Origin: JAFGXW01 sp964634385
GTDB taxonomy: Bacteria; Bacillota_I; Bacilli_A; Izemoplasmatales; Izemoplasmataceae
Reading direction: 5' to 3'
Assembly: GCA_964634385.1 (NCBI GenBank)
Contig: CAZWIZ010000005.1
Coordinates: 1-64,000 of the forward strand
Length of the DNA: 64,000 nt
The notes under the pieces are model-generated. The model saw only the letters and a list, made by a program, of their open reading frames with translations, was not told the origin of the DNA and did not search any database. Shown one piece after another: positions 22,957 through 31,603 of this stretch (position 1 is its first letter; every line of letters starts with the position of its first letter). Both the position numbers and the translations under genes were made by a program.

Positions 22957-23480
22957 ATGGAAATAAAAGGTATTGTTGCTAGTGATGGAATAAGTATTAC
23001 GAAAATATATAAGTTAGAATCTATTGTTTTGATGGGGAAAAGATTTTAAATGAGTGTCATAATGAACTAAATAGAAAAATGATTTGAAGTAAGTGATAAT
23101 TATAAAGTTTGTATAATGGTAGAAATCATCGCAGTCGCATTACTCACAGATTAGTTTGCTAAAGAAGTTGATTTTTTCAGTATTGGAACTAATGATTTCA
23201 TTCAATATGCGTTCATTGCGGATAAAATAACTGAAGAGTTTTGTGTTATATCAATCATATAACTCATCACTATTAAGATTATTAAAATGTAATAATGCTT
23301 CGTATAAAGAAGGAATTTGGACAGGTGTGTGTGAAGATATTGGAGATTAAAGCGGTGCTCTACTTTATTTGGAATAGGATTAAGTGAATTTAGTATGAGT
23401 ATAACTAATATTTTACAAACAAGATGTTTGTTTAGTTAGTTAAGTTATCAAGAGATAAGATGTATTTTGACCGATTTTGG
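22957..23480 (+). pseudogene. ptsI: Decayed ptsI (PTS enzyme I) remnant
   Basis: The start reads MEIKGIVASDGISITKIYKLES, the N-terminus of PEP-protein phosphotransferase. After a stop near 23047, pieces of the C-terminal PEP-binding domain remain: FAKEVDFFSIGTNDFIQY, KEGIWTGVCEDIGD and GIGLSEFSMSITNIL. The central ~400 codons, including the active-site His, are deleted and the pieces lie in shifting frames with stops. The organism has lost this copy; a working one elsewhere cannot be excluded. Confidence 0.85.
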
Positions 23481-23696
23481 AAACTTAAAAATAAACAAAG
23501 AGATAATGAATTATATAAGTAATTTAATATTTTAAATTACAAAATAGAAACTTATTTTTTTATTTTTTTATTTACTGCTTTTTTTAAGATGATAAATAAA
23601 ATTTAAAAAAGTTTTACTAATGCTTAAGCGTTGATAATTATTAAAAATAAGATATAATATAATTGTACAAAGTATATATTACAAGAGGTGATTTAA

Positions 23697-26021
23697 ATGT
23701 ATCAAAATAACGTGTTAACAGAAGGACTATTACCAAGTATCGCAATTCGCGGAATTGCGCCTTTTCCACATACAGATCTTCGCATTGAAGTAGGACGTAT
23801 TGTATCAAGAAATGCTCTTTTAGAAGCAGAAAAGAATTTCGCAGGGTTTGTATTATTATTAATTCAAGAAAACCCAATGCATGATTTACCAACTAAAGAA
23901 AATGTTTTAGAATATGGGGTTGTAGCTAAAATAGGAATTAAAATAAAATTACCAAACGGTAATTTTAAAGTAAAATTTAATCCAGTTATTCGAGCTAAAA
24001 TTAATGATATTGAAAGAACCACTCCGTATTTTTTAACTAGATTTACAACAATGCCAACAATTCAAGAAGATATTGATCAAGAATTGGCATTAGTTAGAAT
24101 GCTTGCTCAACAAGTTTTAGAAAACAATAAAACATTTTTAAAAAATCCTAAATTAAGTTTAGAATCAATTCAAAAAGGTGTTTCAAGTGATCGATTATGT
24201 GATGTTGTTACTAATAGTTTAAGAATTAGTGAAAATCTAAAATATAAGTATCTTAAAACAGCTTCTTTAAATGAACGATTAACTTTTTTACTTGCTGATA
24301 TTGAAAAAGAAAAATATATGCATGAATTAGAAAACAAAATAAATAAAACTGTTAAAAAGAATATTGATGAAAACCAAAAAGAGTATTATTTAAGAGAAAA
24401 AATGCGTGCAATTCAAGAAGAATTAGGCGACAAAGTAAAAAAAGAAAGTGATATCGAAGATTTAAAAGCTAAAATATTAGAGAAAAAAATGCCAAAATCC
24501 ATTGAAGAAAAAGCAATGTATGAATTATCTCGTTATCAGTCCCTTCCTGTATCATCTGGGGAATCTGGAGTAATAAGAACATATTTAGATTTTTTACTTG
24601 ATTTGCCATGGCATGAAGTTACTATTGATGAAAAAGATATAAGTAAGGCTGAAGCTGCTCTTAATTCTACCCATTTTGGACTTGAGAAAGTTAAAGAAAG
24701 AATCATTGAGTATTTAGCTGTTAAAATATTAACTGGAAAAAACCCTCAAACAATTTTATGTTTAGTTGGTCCACCAGGCGTTGGTAAAACAACATTAGCA
24801 CAAAGTATTGCTTTGGCTTTAGGAAGAAACTTTGTTAAGCAATCTCTTGGAGGAATAAAAGATGAAGCTGAAATAAGAGGACATAGAAGAACATATTTAG
24901 GAGCTTTACCTGGAAGAATATTACAAGGAATTAAGAAAGCACAAGTTATTAATCCTGTCTTCTTATTAGATGAAGTAGATAAATTAGGAAGCGATTATAA
25001 AGGTGATCCTAGTGCTGCCTTACTTGAAGTGCTAGATCCTGAACAAAACGCTAAATTTAGTGATCATTATTTAGAAGAACAATATGATTTATCACAAGTA
25101 TTATTTATCGCAACAGCTAATTATTTAGGAAATATTCCTGCGGCTTTACGCGATAGAATGGAAATTATTCAGTTATCAAGTTATACGGAAATAGAAAAAT
25201 TTAATATTGCTCGTGAACATTTAATTAAGAAACAATTAGATACTCATGGATTAGAAGCGAAAAAATTCTCGATTACCGATGAAGCAATTATGGAATTGAT
25301 TAGATCTTATACAAGAGAAGCTGGAGTAAGACAATTAGATAGAACATTTGGAACATTAATTAGAAAATCAATTAAAATTATTCTTGGGGATAAAAAGAAA
25401 AATGTAAAAATAACAAAAGAAACAGTAGTAGATTTTCTTGGGAAACCCCGATTTACAAATACAAAAAGTGAAACAGAAGATCAAATTGGTGTAGTTACAG
25501 GTCTTGCATATACACAATTTGGAGGAGATACTTTAGCAATTGAAGTAACTTATTATAAGGGTAAAGGTAAACTGGTACTTACTGGTAAACTAGGAGATGT
25601 TATGAAAGAGTCAGCACAAGCTGCTTTATCATATGTTAAATCAAATAGTGAAAAATATCATATAGATCCTGAATTCTATATCGAAAACGATATTCATATT
25701 CATGTACCTGAAGGTGCTGTTCCTAAAGATGGACCAAGTGCTGGTGTAACGATGGCAACTGCCATAGTGTCAGCTTTAACACATAAAAAGGTTGATCATT
25801 TTATCGGAATGACTGGAGAAATTACTTTAAGAGGAAGAATTTTACCAATTGGTGGGTTGAAAGAAAAATCAATTGCAGCTCATCGTAGTGGATTGAAAAC
25901 AATTTTAATTCCATTTGATAATAAAAAGGATTTAGAAGATATACCAAAAGAAATCAAGGAAGCATTAGAAATTGTCCCCGTTGCTTCAATTGATGAAATT
26001 ATTACAAGAATATTAAAATAA
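23697..26021 (+). CDS. lon: ATP-dependent protease Lon
   Basis: A 774-residue LonA. N-terminal substrate domain (about 1-200), coiled-coil segment, AAA+ domain with GPPGVGKTT (about 358), PVFLLDEVDK and sensor residues, then the protease domain with catalytic Ser in PKDGPSAGV (about 680) and Lys in GGLKEKS (about 722). It degrades damaged and regulatory proteins in the cytoplasm. AGAGGTGAT precedes the ATG. Normal length, intact. Confidence 0.97.
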   Translation: MYQNNVLTEGLLPSIAIRGIAPFPHTDLRIEVGRIVSRNALLEAEKNFAGFVLLLIQENPMHDLPTKENVLEYGVVAKIGIKIKLPNGNFKVKFNPVIRAKINDIERTTPYFLTRFTTMPTIQEDIDQELALVRMLAQQVLENNKTFLKNPKLSLESIQKGVSSDRLCDVVTNSLRISENLKYKYLKTASLNERLTFLLADIEKEKYMHELENKINKTVKKNIDENQKEYYLREKMRAIQEELGDKVKKESDIEDLKAKILEKKMPKSIEEKAMYELSRYQSLPVSSGESGVIRTYLDFLLDLPWHEVTIDEKDISKAEAALNSTHFGLEKVKERIIEYLAVKILTGKNPQTILCLVGPPGVGKTTLAQSIALALGRNFVKQSLGGIKDEAEIRGHRRTYLGALPGRILQGIKKAQVINPVFLLDEVDKLGSDYKGDPSAALLEVLDPEQNAKFSDHYLEEQYDLSQVLFIATANYLGNIPAALRDRMEIIQLSSYTEIEKFNIAREHLIKKQLDTHGLEAKKFSITDEAIMELIRSYTREAGVRQLDRTFGTLIRKSIKIILGDKKKNVKITKETVVDFLGKPRFTNTKSETEDQIGVVTGLAYTQFGGDTLAIEVTYYKGKGKLVLTGKLGDVMKESAQAALSYVKSNSEKYHIDPEFYIENDIHIHVPEGAVPKDGPSAGVTMATAIVSALTHKKVDHFIGMTGEITLRGRILPIGGLKEKSIAAHRSGLKTILIPFDNKKDLEDIPKEIKEALEIVPVASIDEIITRILK

Positions 26022-26026
26022 AAAAA

Positions 26027-26060
26027 ATAGTAGTGAATTTTATTCACTACTATTTTTTTG
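26027..26060 (+). terminator. Terminator of lon
   Basis: AATAGTAGTGAA pairs with TTCACTACTATT, then a T-run. Confidence 0.85.
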
Positions 26061-26160
26061 TCAAAAGTCTGTTAAAAATTGATACTACTAACTTTTTTTA
26101 TAAAATTTCAAAATGAGTGTTATAATTAAAAAAAGGATATTATAAATATGAGGTGGAAAT

Positions 26161-26922
26161 ATGAATGAATTTATTCGAAAAATAGTTTCTAAAATTGACA
26201 AAACGAATGTTGATTTTATATATTTGATTGGAAGTTATTCACGAAATAATCAAAATGAATTTAGTGATATTGACATAATAATTGCCTTAAAAGATGGAAA
26301 TGCAAGTTATAATGAAAATCAGTATATCGATGGAACATATGTATCCTTAAACTATGATTCTTATAATGAAATAAAAAAAAATTATACAGATCCATTAAAA
26401 TATATTAATGGACATACTGGAATAGTTAATTTGATTCCTTTATATGATGAACATAATAAATTAAATATTTTTCAAAATAAATGTATGAATATTGATTATT
26501 TTAATGATTTTAAAAGTAAAATAGACAAATATATAAATAAAGAGGTAATTGATTGGATTGAAGAAGTGAATAAAGCTTGTAATGGATATTTTAATAATAA
26601 TCCAACTAAAATGCTTGCTGGTCTTCATGGACTAACATACGGAATGTTAAATGTTTTAGCGGTTAGTGAAGGCATAATAACCTCTGAAAATGGTTTTTTA
26701 GAATCATTCAGCAATTTTTTTAATAATAATGAAATTTATAGATTAATTGAAAAAGCATTCGGAATCGAAAAAATTAGTCTTGTAAATAGAACAATCTCTG
26801 GATTAATTTTGTATCTGGATATTATAGATATTATTAATTATCGATTTTCAGAAGTTACTAAGAACAATGTTTATTTAGCAAAACAAAATATAATAAAAGT
26901 GCTTAACGAGGTGAAAAAATGA
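26161..26922 (+). CDS. Nucleotidyltransferase-domain protein
   Basis: A 253-residue protein. The N-terminal motif YLIGSYSRNNQNEFSDIDIIIAL (about residues 20-42) gives GS-x-S-R and D-x-D of minimal nucleotidyltransferases. The C-terminal half is helical and may bind the substrate, as in aminoglycoside adenylyltransferase-like proteins. Substrate unknown. AGGTGG precedes the ATG and its TGA overlaps the next gene's ATG, so it shares an operon with the aldolase and esterase. Confidence 0.75.
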   Translation: MNEFIRKIVSKIDKTNVDFIYLIGSYSRNNQNEFSDIDIIIALKDGNASYNENQYIDGTYVSLNYDSYNEIKKNYTDPLKYINGHTGIVNLIPLYDEHNKLNIFQNKCMNIDYFNDFKSKIDKYINKEVIDWIEEVNKACNGYFNNNPTKMLAGLHGLTYGMLNVLAVSEGIITSENGFLESFSNFFNNNEIYRLIEKAFGIEKISLVNRTISGLILYLDIIDIINYRFSEVTKNNVYLAKQNIIKVLNEVKK

Positions 26923-27941
26923 TTGATTTTAGAAGTGATACAGTAACAAAACCAACAACAGAAATGAGAAAAGCTATGGCTAATGCAATTGTGGGGGATG
27001 ATGTTTATCAAGATGATCCTACAATAAAAGAATTAGAATCTTTAGCTGCTGAAATGACAGGTAAAGAAGCTTCGCTATTTGTCACAAGTGGTACTATGGG
27101 AAATCAACTTTCTATTTATACTCAAACAAAACGTGGAGATGAAATAATAGTTGGAAGTTCAGCTCATATTAAGAATTATGAAGTAGGAGCTAGTGCTGTC
27201 ATTAGTGGAGTAAGTTATCATTTAATTCAAGAAATTGACGGAATGATGCCATTAGATAAAATAAAAAAAGGAATAAGAGGAGAAGACATTCATTTTCCTA
27301 ATACTTCTTTAATTTGTATTGAAAATGCTCACGGTAGTGGAAAAGTTTTACCACTTGAATATATGGAAGAAGTTTATAAATTAGCTCAAAAAAATGAACT
27401 AAAAGTTCACTTAGATGGAGCTAGATTATTTAATGCAGCAACGTTTTTAAATGTTGATCCTAAAGAAATTACAAAATATGCGGATAGTGTAACGTTTTGT
27501 TTATCAAAAGGATTAGCTAGTCCAGTTGGTAGTATGATTTGTGGATCAAAAGAGTTTATTGAAAAAGCACGACATGGTCGAAAATTGCTTGGTGGAGGAA
27601 TGAGACAAGTTGGAATTTTGGGGGCAGCTGGACTTATATCTTTAAGAAGAATGACAAATAGATTATATATTGATCATGAAAATGCGAAATATTTGGCTAA
27701 TAAACTTGATAGAATTAACGGAATTGAAGTTGACTATAATCGGTTAGATATTAATATGGTCTTTATCAAATTTTATAAGGATTATCCAGATTTGCTTGAT
27801 TATTTTAAAGAAGAAGGAATATTATTAGGAGGCTACAAAGATCAATTTCTTAGATTAGTTGTTCATAATGATATATCAATAAAAAATATTGATTATCTGG
27901 TATCTATTTTTGGCAAATATTTCGAAAGAAAGGATATCTAA
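26919..27941 (+). CDS. ltaE: Low-specificity L-threonine aldolase
   Basis: A 340-residue PLP enzyme of fold type I that splits threonine or allo-threonine to glycine and acetaldehyde. MIDFRSDTVTKPT, GDDVYQDDPT, FVTSGTMGNQ, HLDGARLFNA and the PLP lysine in CLSKGLASPVGS are diagnostic. It overlaps the upstream gene by 4 bases and precedes the esterase by 2 bases. Confidence 0.93.
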   Translation: MIDFRSDTVTKPTTEMRKAMANAIVGDDVYQDDPTIKELESLAAEMTGKEASLFVTSGTMGNQLSIYTQTKRGDEIIVGSSAHIKNYEVGASAVISGVSYHLIQEIDGMMPLDKIKKGIRGEDIHFPNTSLICIENAHGSGKVLPLEYMEEVYKLAQKNELKVHLDGARLFNAATFLNVDPKEITKYADSVTFCLSKGLASPVGSMICGSKEFIEKARHGRKLLGGGMRQVGILGAAGLISLRRMTNRLYIDHENAKYLANKLDRINGIEVDYNRLDINMVFIKFYKDYPDLLDYFKEEGILLGGYKDQFLRLVVHNDISIKNIDYLVSIFGKYFERKDI

Positions 27942-27943
27942 TA

Positions 27944-28648
27944 ATGGGGAAAGGAAAAGGAAGTTATTATTTTCAAGGGAATAATAACCTAGGAGTTTTA
28001 GTTTGTCATGGATTAACTGGTGCACCTGATGAAATGAGAGAATTGGGTAAATATTTAAATAATTTAGGATATACTGTAGCTTGTCCACAATATCGAGGCC
28101 ACGGAATGGATTCCGATAATTTTTCTTTTACATCTATTGATATGTGGTTTGAAGATATTGAAAAAGCATTTTTAGATTTATCCTCTAAAGTTAATGGAAT
28201 TTATGTGATAGGTCTTTCAATGGGTGGTGCTTTTACAGTAAGAATTGCAGAAGATTATGATATATTAGGATTAGTAACAATGAATGCACCATTAATAGGA
28301 CTTCCTATAAAAGAAAGATTTGACAAAATGGAGAAAGAAATCACAAATGTTAATAATTTGGAAAAAGCGAAAAAAGCTTTATCAAAGTATAATAAATTTG
28401 TTATTGAAACAGGACAAGTAAATAATTTATCAAAGATTATAGCACCATTATTAATAATTCAAAGTGAGTTAGATATCGATCGTTATAAAATAAGTTCTAG
28501 TATGTTAACTGAATATACAAGTTCTAAATACATTTCCCGATTAGATTTTAAAAAATCAGGACATGTACTTGTTTTAGGAGATGAAAGATATGAAGTATAT
28601 GAATCAATTGGGAATTTTCTTTCAAAGAAAGAAAAGGTTTCTTTTTAA
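27944..28648 (+). CDS. Alpha/beta hydrolase, carboxylesterase-like
   Basis: A 234-residue protein similar to the Est30 carboxylesterase group. LVCHGLTGAPDEM forms the oxyanion region, GLSMGG the nucleophile elbow, SELDID the acid region and the late GH (KKSGHVL) the catalytic His. Substrates are probably short acyl esters. Third gene of the 26161 operon, ending in a shared terminator. Confidence 0.88.
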   Translation: MGKGKGSYYFQGNNNLGVLVCHGLTGAPDEMRELGKYLNNLGYTVACPQYRGHGMDSDNFSFTSIDMWFEDIEKAFLDLSSKVNGIYVIGLSMGGAFTVRIAEDYDILGLVTMNAPLIGLPIKERFDKMEKEITNVNNLEKAKKALSKYNKFVIETGQVNNLSKIIAPLLIIQSELDIDRYKISSSMLTEYTSSKYISRLDFKKSGHVLVLGDERYEVYESIGNFLSKKEKVSF

Positions 28649-28654
28649 AAAAAA

Positions 28655-28690
28655 TAAAAAAGCTAAATTATGAGATTTAGCTTTTTTTAT
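28655..28690. terminator. Bidirectional terminator
   Basis: AAAAAGCTAAAT pairs with ATTTAGCTTTTT between converging genes. Confidence 0.8.
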
Positions 28691-29420
28691 TGGTCTTGTT
28701 GTTTTTAATAAATATTTTTTCAATACCTTGATCTAAATCTTTTTCACCTTTTAATAAAAATATACTTTGTTTAATGATTTTTTCCTCAAATAATATTAAA
28801 CTTAAATATAATAAGAATATAATCACACTTCCAAAGAACCATAATTCAAAGATTCCAGTGTTTCCTAAAATAAACATCCAAGAAATCGATCCTATCCAAA
28901 CAATTAATGACCATATTTTAATAACTAAACGTAACCGAGGATTTTCTTTAGATACATGGATAATAAACGGAGCAATTCCAAGTGATAAAAATAACGCAAA
29001 TAAAGATGCAGCAATAACGTGAATCCAAGTCCATAATGGATAAATTTCTTCTAATGATGGAACAATAGCGGACACTACAAGAAAAATTGATCCGAACGCA
29101 ACGAAATAATATGCAAGTTTCACAGTATATTTTTCAAGTATAAATAAAGAAATAACACTTATTTCAATGGTTCCACCAGTAAAAATAGCCCAAACAATAA
29201 AGAGAATACGATGATTAAATCGATTTCCAATTTTACTAAAAGTATATTGAAAAGGATTTTCTAATGTTCCGAAAACTGTTGTAAAAAGTAATGCTGCAAG
29301 CAATAAACTCATAATTGTAATTCTAATTTGTCTTTCAAGTAATAATTGTTTTTGGATAGAAGTATTATTTTCTGTTTTTTTGATTGTATTAATAGATTGT
29401 TTATCTATTATCGAGTTCAT
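28677..29420 (-). CDS. Multi-pass membrane protein, DUF998-like
   Basis: A 247-residue protein with a polar N-terminus of about 35 residues and six predicted membrane segments. NPFQYTFSKIGNRFNHRILFIVWAIF after the first segment resembles the DUF998 family, so that label is tentative. The ATG at 29420 is chosen over one five codons upstream because AGGTGAG precedes it. It lies opposite to its neighbours between the esterase and engB, inside the lon-engB interval. Confidence 0.6.
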   Translation of the reverse strand: MNSIIDKQSINTIKKTENNTSIQKQLLLERQIRITIMSLLLAALLFTTVFGTLENPFQYTFSKIGNRFNHRILFIVWAIFTGGTIEISVISLFILEKYTVKLAYYFVAFGSIFLVVSAIVPSLEEIYPLWTWIHVIAASLFALFLSLGIAPFIIHVSKENPRLRLVIKIWSLIVWIGSISWMFILGNTGIFELWFFGSVIIFLLYLSLILFEEKIIKQSIFLLKGEKDLDQGIEKIFIKNNKTNKKS

Positions 29421-29527
29421 ATTCTCACCTACCATAAGGTTATTATACTAATTTATAAAAAAAACTCAATAGTATTAATAATTATTATAATATATGTTAT
29501 ATTAATAATGAGAGAAAAGGTGATTAG

Positions 29528-30118
29528 ATGATTATACATAGTGTTGAGTTTGAAGGTAGTCATACCGATTTAGATAAATGTCCAACAGGAAATCTTCCAG
29601 AAATAGTAATCGCTGGAAGAAGTAATGTTGGAAAAAGTAGTTTTATTAATTCTTTTTTAAATCGAAAGAATATTGCGCATACATCTGGTAGACCAGGGAA
29701 AACGCAAACGTTAAATTTTTATTTAGTAAATGAGTTGTTTCGTTTTGTGGATGTCCCAGGCTATGGATATGCTAGAGTGAGTAAGACGGCAAGAGAAAAA
29801 TTTGGGCAAATGATTGAGAATTATTTATTGAATCGTGAAAATTTAAGACTAGTAGTATTATTAGTTGATTTTAGACATAAGCCATCAGAAGATGACTATT
29901 TAATGTATAATTTCTTAAAAAGTTATAATATTCCTTGTCTAGTAGTTGGAACTAAACAAGATAAAATTTCTAAAAATCAACAACTAAAACATGAAAAGAT
30001 TATAAAAGATGAACTTAAGTTAGATGCGAATGATTATTTTGTTGCGTATTCATCAATATTAAAAACGAATATCGATAGAATTTCAAACATTATAGAAAGT
30101 TATATTGAAGTAAGATAA
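29528..30118 (+). CDS. engB: Ribosome-biogenesis GTPase EngB/YsxC
   Basis: A 196-residue GTPase. G1 GRSNVGKSSFIN, switch region with GRPGKTQTLNFY, G3 DVPGYGYA, G4 GTKQDK and G5 AYSS are present. It assists large-subunit assembly. AAAGGTGAT precedes the ATG. In B. subtilis it directly follows lonA; here four genes intervene. Confidence 0.95.
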   Translation: MIIHSVEFEGSHTDLDKCPTGNLPEIVIAGRSNVGKSSFINSFLNRKNIAHTSGRPGKTQTLNFYLVNELFRFVDVPGYGYARVSKTAREKFGQMIENYLLNRENLRLVVLLVDFRHKPSEDDYLMYNFLKSYNIPCLVVGTKQDKISKNQQLKHEKIIKDELKLDANDYFVAYSSILKTNIDRISNIIESYIEVR

Positions 30119-30125
30119 ATATATA

Positions 30126-31124
30126 ATGAAAATATTATTTATTGGTGGTACAGGATTGATTAGCACAGCCGTATCAAAGGTAGTATTACAATCAAATAAT
30201 GAATTGTATATACTTAATAGAGGAAATAATAATGATTTTTTACCAAAAAAAGTAAAGATTTTAATTGGAAATATAAACAATGAAAATAGTATTAAAGAAT
30301 TAATAAAAGATTTATATTTTGATGTAGTAGTACAATGGATTGCTTTTACAAAAGATCAAGTAGAAAGAGATTATCGTCTTTTTAATGGTAAAACTAAACA
30401 ATATATTTTTATAAGTAGTGCGTCAGTTTATCAAAAACCATTTTTAAAATATCCGTTAACTGAAAAACATCCTATAGGAAATAAGTATTGGGATTATTCA
30501 GAAAACAAGAAATTATGTGAAGATTATTTACAGTCAATTAACAATAAACAATTTAATGTTACTATTATTAGACCATCACATACTTATGATGATGAAAAGA
30601 TAGTTTCAATAATGAAAAGTCATGTTTCACCATATACAATTATTGATCGATTATTAAAAGGCAAAAAAATTATTATTCCTGGAGATGGAACATCTCTTTG
30701 GACATTAACTTATAATGTTGATTTTGCTGAAGGTTTCGTAAACGTACTTGGAAATAAAAAAACTTATGGGGAAGTATATCATATAACAAGTGATTTTATT
30801 TATACTTGGGAAAGAATAAATGAAATTCTTTGTGAAAACTTAGGAGTAACTCCAAATATAATCCATATTCCGACGGATTTTATTCTTAAATATGCACCAT
30901 TTTTAAAAGGAGATTTATTGGGTGATAAAATATGGAGTGCTGTTTTTAATAATTCTAAAATAAAAGAGATTAGTAGCGATTTTAAAGCGAAAACTAGTTA
31001 TGAAGAAATAGCTCCATTTGCTCTACAAAAGATATTAGAAAATAAGGTTAAAAAAACTATTGATGAAGACTTTAATAAGTGGTATGATATTATCATTAGT
31101 GAGTACGAAAAACTGGCTAATTAA
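30126..31124 (+). CDS. NAD-dependent epimerase/dehydratase family protein
   Basis: A 332-residue extended SDR. The Rossmann motif GGTGLIS (residues 6-12), substrate-side FISSASVY and catalytic YSENKK (Y-x-x-x-K, about residue 119) are visible, with TIIRPSHTYDD after. Members act on nucleotide sugars or similar. It lacks a clear ribosome site, starting 7 bases after the engB stop, so it is probably translated by coupling. Confidence 0.8.
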   Translation: MKILFIGGTGLISTAVSKVVLQSNNELYILNRGNNNDFLPKKVKILIGNINNENSIKELIKDLYFDVVVQWIAFTKDQVERDYRLFNGKTKQYIFISSASVYQKPFLKYPLTEKHPIGNKYWDYSENKKLCEDYLQSINNKQFNVTIIRPSHTYDDEKIVSIMKSHVSPYTIIDRLLKGKKIIIPGDGTSLWTLTYNVDFAEGFVNVLGNKKTYGEVYHITSDFIYTWERINEILCENLGVTPNIIHIPTDFILKYAPFLKGDLLGDKIWSAVFNNSKIKEISSDFKAKTSYEEIAPFALQKILENKVKKTIDEDFNKWYDIIISEYEKLAN

Positions 31125-31137
31125 TTAATCAATATAT

Positions 31138-31213
31138 GGAGGATTAGCTCAGTTGGTAGAGCACTTGACTCTTAATCAAGGGGTCGTTGGTTCGAAACCT
31201 ACATCCTCTACCA
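31138..31213 (+). tRNA. tRNA-Lys(CUU)
   Basis: A complete 76-base cloverleaf: acceptor GGAGGAT/ATCCTCT, D arm GCTC/GAGC, anticodon arm CTTGA-CTCTTAA-TCAAG (anticodon CTT), T arm with TTCGAAA, discriminator A and encoded CCA. The only intact tRNA gene in the window. Confidence 0.97.
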
Positions 31214-31225
31214 TTTTGATTAAAT

Positions 31226-31258
31226 ATGAAAAAGCTTTAGGGTTTCCTAAGGCTTTTT
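31226..31258 (+). terminator. Terminator after tRNA-Lys
   Basis: AAAAAGC ... CCTAAGGCTTTTT hairpin and T-run. Confidence 0.65.
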
Positions 31259-31364
31259 AATTACCGGAAAATATAAGTATAATAACTCTTGAAAAATATG
31301 TTGTAATTTCTTTCTTATTAATCTTTACAATTTCATATCATTATGTTACTATTACGGTAAATAC

Positions 31365-31582
31365 AGGGAATAGGAAGAGTAAATTGAATGATTTTTATAG
31401 AGAGTTAGTGGACGGTGAAAACTAATAAATAGTTCAATTGAAGGTAGCCTAGGAGTAACTATAGCGAAATAATAGTAATTATAGTCGTTAACTGCGTTAA
31501 AGTTATTGAGTGCTTAGATATTCTAAGAACAAAGGTGGTACCACGGATTATAGATTCGTCCTTATTTTAGGACGATTTTTTT
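31365..31582 (+). promoter_or_regulatory. T-box leader of valS
   Basis: The T-box core AAAGGTGGTACCACG lies at 31531-31545, followed by the terminator TCGTCCT-TATTTT-AGGACGA plus T-run (31556-31582). Stem I precedes it. GTA in AAGGTAGCC near 31445 is a candidate valine specifier, not proven. Uncharged tRNA-Val should stabilise the antiterminator and turn on valS. Confidence 0.9.
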
Positions 31583-31603
31583 ATATAATAAAGGAGGAGA
31601 ATA

